A stretch of 64,000 bases of DNA from Peribacillus tepidiphilus (lineage in GTDB: Bacteria; Bacillota; Bacilli; Bacillales; DSM-1321): assembly GCF_009466385.1 (NCBI RefSeq), contig NZ_WIAQ01000003.1, positions 62,001 to 126,000 on the forward strand. Reading direction: 5' to 3'. Each line of letters opens with the position of its first letter. Position 1 is the stretch's first letter. The notes beneath the pieces are model-generated. The model was not told the DNA's origin and ran no database searches. It worked only from the letters and a program-made list of their open reading frames with translations. The translations under genes were made by a program, and so were the position numbers. Below are positions 60,217 to 64,000 of the stretch, piece after piece.

Positions 60217-62103
60217 ATGGCGAAAATTATTCAGTTGGATGACTCACTTTCCAATAAAATTGCAGCTGGCGAAGTCGTTGAGAGACCGGCTTCTGTAGTA
60301 AAGGAGCTTGTTGAGAATTCTATTGATGCAAATAGTTCTATTATCGAAATTTTAGTTGAAGAAGCAGGATTAGCATCAATCAGAATTATTGATAACGGTG
60401 ATGGAATTGAAGAAGATGATGTAATAAAAGCGTTTGATCGGCATGCAACAAGCAAAATAAAAAACGAAAACGATTTATTTCGTATTCGTACATTAGGGTT
60501 TAGAGGAGAGGCGCTGCCAAGTATTGCTTCTGTTTCTAATGTTGAATTGAGAACAAGCACCGGTAGTGAGGCAGGGACATTTTTACGTCTTCAAGGCGGC
60601 AAGGTTCTAGAGCATGGAAAAACTCATGCACGCAAAGGAACAGATATAACGGTTTCAGATTTATTCTTTAATACACCTGCCCGATTAAAATACGTAAAAA
60701 CGATTCATACAGAGCTGGGAAATATTAGCGATGTCGTCAATCGATTAGCTTTATCGCATCCTGAAATATCTTTTAAGCTGGTTCATAATGATAAAGTTCT
60801 TCTTCATACAAATGGAAATGGGGATGTCAGACAGGTACTTGCCAGTATATACGGAATTGGAATTGCAAAAAAAATGATTCCCATTCAGGCAGAATCTTTG
60901 GATTTTACGATAAATGGCTATATTTCTCTACCTGAACTGACAAGAGCATCTAGAAATTATTTAACACTTATGATTAATGGAAGATTCATTAAAAACTACG
61001 CTCTTGCAAAAGCCGTTCTGGAAGGATATCATACATTACTGCCTATTGGACGATATCCAATCGGCTTAATAAATATCACAATGGATCCAGTGCTGGTTGA
61101 TGTCAATGTTCACCCTTCTAAAATGGAAGTGAGGTTGAGCAAAGAAGGAGAGCTAAATGAGCTTATAACACAAGCTATAAAAGATGCCTTTAAAAAGCAG
61201 ACGTTAATTCCTTCTCAGAGCCATATCGTTGAAAAAGTGGCAAAACCAAAATCTGAACAAGCTTCCTTTGAATTAGACACGATTTTTAATCAGAATCATG
61301 ATGAAAATAAGTACGAAATTAAAGAAAGTTCAAAGGAAGCTCCTGTAAATATTGAACCGAAACCAATTAGTAAGCCTGTGATTTTTGAAACAAATTTTAC
61401 CTTACCTGAAGCTGACGAGAAAGAAATTCCTTCTCCTCCATTATTAAATGAAGACAATCAAACAGACGTACCAGAAGAGAGTACGATGGAAGAAATTGAA
61501 GGGAAAAAGAAAAAAATAGAAAGAATCCCGCCTCTTTATGCAATTGGTCAAATGCACGGAACCTATATTTTGGCACAAAACGAAAAGGGATTATACATTG
61601 TTGATCAGCATGCTGCTCAAGAAAGAATCAAATACGAGTATTTTCGGGAGAAAGTAGGACAGGTCACAAACGAACTTCAGGATTTGTTAGTTCCAATTAC
61701 ATTGGAGTTTTCACCTGATGAAGTCATTAGAGTGAATGAGTACAAATCTGAGCTTGAAAAAGTCGGAGTATTTCTTGAGGAATTTGGTGTAAATGCCTTT
61801 ATTGTTCGTTCACACCCGATTTGGTTTCCAAAGGGTATGGAGCAAGAAATCATTGAAGAAATGATTCGTCAGCTTTTGGATATGAAAAAGGTGGATGTAA
61901 AAAAATTAAGAGAAGAAGCGGCGATTATGATGAGCTGTAAAGCATCTATAAAGGCAAATCAGTATTTGCGTAAAGAAGAAATTCAAACTCTACTCGATGA
62001 TTTAAGAAGAAGCTCTGATCCGTTTACATGTCCACATGGGCGACCGATTATTATTCATTTTACGACATATGAAATGGAAAAAATGTTTAAACGGATTATG
62101 TAA
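60217..62103 (+). CDS. mutL: DNA mismatch repair protein MutL
   Basis: 628 residues. GHKL ATPase domain ([25 protein letters not shown]), variable acidic linker (about 330-430), and a C-terminal endonuclease domain with [12 protein letters not shown] at 463, plus SCKASIKA and CPHGRPI metal-binding motifs. This is the nicking type of MutL found in bacteria without MutH. GGGAGGTG precedes ATG. Confidence 0.98.
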   Translation: MAKIIQLDDSLSNKIAAGEVVERPASVVKELVENSIDANSSIIEILVEEAGLASIRIIDNGDGIEEDDVIKAFDRHATSKIKNENDLFRIRTLGFRGEALPSIASVSNVELRTSTGSEAGTFLRLQGGKVLEHGKTHARKGTDITVSDLFFNTPARLKYVKTIHTELGNISDVVNRLALSHPEISFKLVHNDKVLLHTNGNGDVRQVLASIYGIGIAKKMIPIQAESLDFTINGYISLPELTRASRNYLTLMINGRFIKNYALAKAVLEGYHTLLPIGRYPIGLINITMDPVLVDVNVHPSKMEVRLSKEGELNELITQAIKDAFKKQTLIPSQSHIVEKVAKPKSEQASFELDTIFNQNHDENKYEIKESSKEAPVNIEPKPISKPVIFETNFTLPEADEKEIPSPPLLNEDNQTDVPEESTMEEIEGKKKKIERIPPLYAIGQMHGTYILAQNEKGLYIVDQHAAQERIKYEYFREKVGQVTNELQDLLVPITLEFSPDEVIRVNEYKSELEKVGVFLEEFGVNAFIVRSHPIWFPKGMEQEIIEEMIRQLLDMKKVDVKKLREEAAIMMSCKASIKANQYLRKEEIQTLLDDLRRSSDPFTCPHGRPIIIHFTTYEMEKMFKRIM

Positions 62104-62110
62104 TAAGTAA

Positions 62111-62192
62111 AGGGGCTGCCTCCATAATGCCTTCATTTATAGAAAAGTCCATACCCTTCTATAGTTGCTAAGGCAGATGAGAGTCAGCCTCC
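62111..62192 (+). repeat. Long hairpin element after mutL
   Basis: GGGGCTGCCTC (62112-62122) pairs with GAGTCAGCCTCC (62181-62192) with two mismatches; TGCCTT pairs with AAGGCA inside, and CTATAG occurs on both sides. No T tail, so not a terminator. Weakest member of the family at 11143, 21690 and 38553. Confidence 0.45.
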
Positions 62193-62358
62193 CATTTAGC
62201 CAATTCCTTATTGGACTCTATTCATTTTCATTTGATGGGGAAGATTTTCATAGATTTCTGAATAAAATGAACCTGTCTTACCTATAATAATTAGATGTTC
62301 TCATGCTTTTTACTAAATTGTGTTAAGATAAGATTAAACCGAATAAGGCAGTGAAGAA

Positions 62359-63312
62359 ATGAAAGAAATGATTAAGCTAATCGTGATCATAGGACCAACA
62401 GCTGTCGGGAAGACCAAACTTAGTATAGAACTGGCCAAAAGATTCAATGGTGAAATCATAAGCGGAGATTCTATGCAAGTCTATAAAGGGATGGATATCG
62501 GTACTGCAAAAATTAAGAAAGAAGAGATGGAGGGAATCCCTCATCATTTAATCGATATCAAGGAGCCTTACGAGTCATTTAACGTTGCTGAGTTTCAGCA
62601 AAAGGTCACTGAATGGATCAAAAAAATTTCAGCTAAAGGAAAAATGCCCATTATTGTCGGGGGAACAGGTCTTTACATACAATCCGTTTTATATGATTAT
62701 GAATTTTCCGATGCACCTTCTGATGAAGACTACCGTAACCAACTTGAACAATTGGCCTTACATAAGGGAAACGAATATGTTCATGAATTATTGAAACAAT
62801 ATGATCCTGAAAGTGCCGAGCGAATTCATCCAAATAATATTCGAAGAGTCATTCGGGCTTTAGAAATTTTTCACTGTACAGGCGAAACGATGAGTTCGAT
62901 CTTAAAAAGACAACAAAATGTTCCGCTTTACGATGCTGCAGTCATAGGTCTGGATATGGATCGTGAAGTACTGTATGAGCGAATCAATAAACGAGTGGAC
63001 TTAATGATGAAGGAAGGTCTACTAGAAGAAGTAAAAGCCTTGTATAACCAAGGTTTACGGGATTATCAATCCATCCAAGCCATCGGATATAAAGAGTTAT
63101 ATGCGTATCTTGATGGCGAAACTTCGCTTGAAGAGGCAGTCGAAACATTAAAGAGAAATTCCAGAAGATACGCAAAAAGACAGCTGACATGGTTCCGTAA
63201 CAAAATGGATGTGAAGTGGTTTGATATGACCCAAGTGGAAAGCTTTGAAAAAAAAGTTGAGGAAATATCCGCTTTTATAGAAGGAAAGCTGAAAATAAAA
63301 GCGAATAGATAA
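62359..63312 (+). CDS. miaA: tRNA dimethylallyltransferase
   Basis: Adds the dimethylallyl group to A37 of tRNAs reading UNN codons, the substrate of MiaB. 317 residues; P-loop GPTAVGKT at 12-19, SGDSMQVYKGMDIGTAK and GGTGLYIQS motifs. The start could also be the ATG four codons later. A weak extended -10 (TGTTAAGAT, 62321-62329) lies upstream. hfq follows 28 bases later. Confidence 0.96.
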   Translation: MKEMIKLIVIIGPTAVGKTKLSIELAKRFNGEIISGDSMQVYKGMDIGTAKIKKEEMEGIPHHLIDIKEPYESFNVAEFQQKVTEWIKKISAKGKMPIIVGGTGLYIQSVLYDYEFSDAPSDEDYRNQLEQLALHKGNEYVHELLKQYDPESAERIHPNNIRRVIRALEIFHCTGETMSSILKRQQNVPLYDAAVIGLDMDREVLYERINKRVDLMMKEGLLEEVKALYNQGLRDYQSIQAIGYKELYAYLDGETSLEEAVETLKRNSRRYAKRQLTWFRNKMDVKWFDMTQVESFEKKVEEISAFIEGKLKIKANR

Positions 63313-63340
63313 TTTAGAGATATAAGAGGAGGATCATTCA

Positions 63341-63574
63341 ATGAAACAATCAGTTAATATTCAAGATCAGGTTTTAAACCAATTAAGAAAAGACGGAACG
63401 TATGTGACGGTCTTTTTACTAAATGGCTTTCAAATAAGAGGTCAAATTAAAGGCTTCGATAATTTCACTGTTCTATTGGAATCAGAAGGAAAACAACAGT
63501 TAGTATTCAAGCACGCTATTTCAACTTTCGCTCCACAGCGAAACGTACAAATTGATTTTGAAGTAAAAGAATAA
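63341..63574 (+). CDS. hfq: RNA chaperone Hfq
   Basis: 77-residue Sm-like hexameric RNA chaperone. Sm1 ([15 protein letters not shown]...[21 protein letters not shown]) and Sm2 with the YKHAIST-type motif as [10 protein letters not shown]. No extended C-terminal tail, as in other Bacillus Hfq. Strong AGAGGAGGATC site. Downstream of miaA as in many bacteria. Confidence 0.98.
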   Translation: MKQSVNIQDQVLNQLRKDGTYVTVFLLNGFQIRGQIKGFDNFTVLLESEGKQQLVFKHAISTFAPQRNVQIDFEVKE

Positions 63575-63579
63575 AAAGC

Positions 63580-63616
63580 AAAACAGACATGACTGAGAGT
63601 CATGTCTGTTTTTTAT
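63580..63616. terminator. hfq terminator, usable from both sides
   Basis: AAAACAGACATGACT with AGTCATGTCTGTTTTTT; the reverse strand also ends in a T-rich tail. Confidence 0.92.
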
Positions 63617-63621
63617 ATAGT

Positions 63622-63726
63622 TTAATTGATGAATGGAGTGGCATTGTTTATTTCGAAACACCAGCCCTTGGATAAAATAAAACTTCCATTAGTAAAGTCA
63701 ACGTACGTAAACGTTCCTTTCATCAT
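63622..63726 (-). CDS. Possible small protein opposite the hfq-spoVK gap
   Basis: A 34-residue frame, MMKGTFTYVDFTNGSFILSK start, with an evenly mixed composition, ending against the back-to-back hfq terminator. No clear Shine-Dalgarno is seen on the minus strand, so it may be chance or a decayed gene. Confidence 0.3.
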   Translation of the reverse strand: MMKGTFTYVDFTNGSFILSKGWCFEINNATPFIN

Positions 63727-63967
63727 AAGCTAACCGGGCGATTGCCGTATTTCTTAATAAGGCAAAACATATACTGTAATGAATGGCATTTGAATACATA
63801 TATTATAAGGAAATATTTCTTGGGAAAGCGCAAGATCTGACAAGCACTAGTGGGGATGACAAGAAAATTGTCGGGCTGACCCGAAATATGTGATCTATTT
63901 TGTTGAAAACATATTTTTTTGACAATCTTTGTTGAATAAAGATGGATGGATGAGTGAGGTGACAGCA
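63727..63967. other. Gap upstream of spoVK
   Basis: No gene seen. Two adjoining small hairpins occur: GACA...TGTC and TCGGG-CTGA-CCCGA (about 63858-63885). No consensus SigE promoter could be assigned. Confidence 0.4.
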
Positions 63968-64000
63968 TTGGATCAGCCTTTTCATATGAGAAATAATGGA
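63968..64000 (+). CDS. spoVK: Start of a gene at the window edge, probably spoVK
   Basis: TTG at 63968 behind GAGGTG opens a frame of eleven codons, MDQPFHMRNNG, running off the window. SpoVK, an AAA+ sporulation protein, follows hfq in many Bacillus and begins with a similar short polar stretch. Only the N-terminal tip is visible, so the call rests on position and this short match. Confidence 0.5.
   Translation, partial: MDQPFHMRNNG

Overview
The window is a contiguous piece of chromosome from a low-GC, endospore-forming member of the Bacillaceae. Gene order follows the Bacillus subtilis proS to spoVK segment almost step for step. The spore genes (dpaA/dpaB, spoIIIE, spoVS, cotE, start of spoVK), strong AGGAGG ribosome binding sites, frequent TTG/GTG starts and U-tailed terminators all fit that assignment. 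It is not B. subtilis itself: a nucleoside-type ABC transporter sits beside ymfC, korAB and a membrane dipeptidase follow spoVS, and tdh is missing next to kbl.

Layout. 1-5.7 kb: 3' end of proS, then polC. 5.8-16 kb: the rimP-nusA-rnpM-ylxQ-infB-ylxP-rbfA-truB-ribF translation/ribosome-maturation operon, then rpsO and pnp. 16-18.8 kb: ylxY, mlpA, ymxH. 19-24 kb: dipicolinate synthase (dpaAB) followed by asd, dapG and dapA, which make its precursor and the lysine/peptidoglycan precursor. 24-30 kb: rnjB, tepA, ylzJ, spoIIIE. 30-35.7 kb: GntR regulator ymfC and a BMP-type lipoprotein/ABC transporter (nupNOPQ-like). 36-43.7 kb: ymfF, ymfH, ymfI, ymfJ, ymfK, rodZ, pgsA, cinA. 44-48.8 kb: recA with an SOS box, rny, ymdB, spoVS. 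48.8-54.4 kb: the most variable part, with a dipeptidase, korA/korB, a small acidic/basic protein (the only confident minus-strand gene) and kbl. 54.6-64 kb: miaB, ricA, cotE, mutS, mutL, miaA, hfq and the first codons of spoVK.

All confident genes except the small 52.8 kb one are on the plus strand. The protein-coding content is nearly all conserved core. The unexplained structure lies between genes: a ~315-bp inverted-repeat element packed with small hairpins between cinA and recA, a truncated inverted copy after nupQ and a fragment after dapA; four long nested hairpins with GCTGAC- or GTGACC-type arms (rbfA-truB, asd-dapG, ymfH-ymfI, mutL-miaA); and an IS/MITE-like remnant between rnjB and tepA. 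Other leads are a perfect 8+8 dyad upstream of ymfC, a P-loop-like motif in YmfK, a terminator-like hairpin in the ymfK leader, and an RNase J2 with a complete metal-binding motif. I found no CRISPR array, prophage, rRNA or tRNA. No wholly new multi-gene system is evident.
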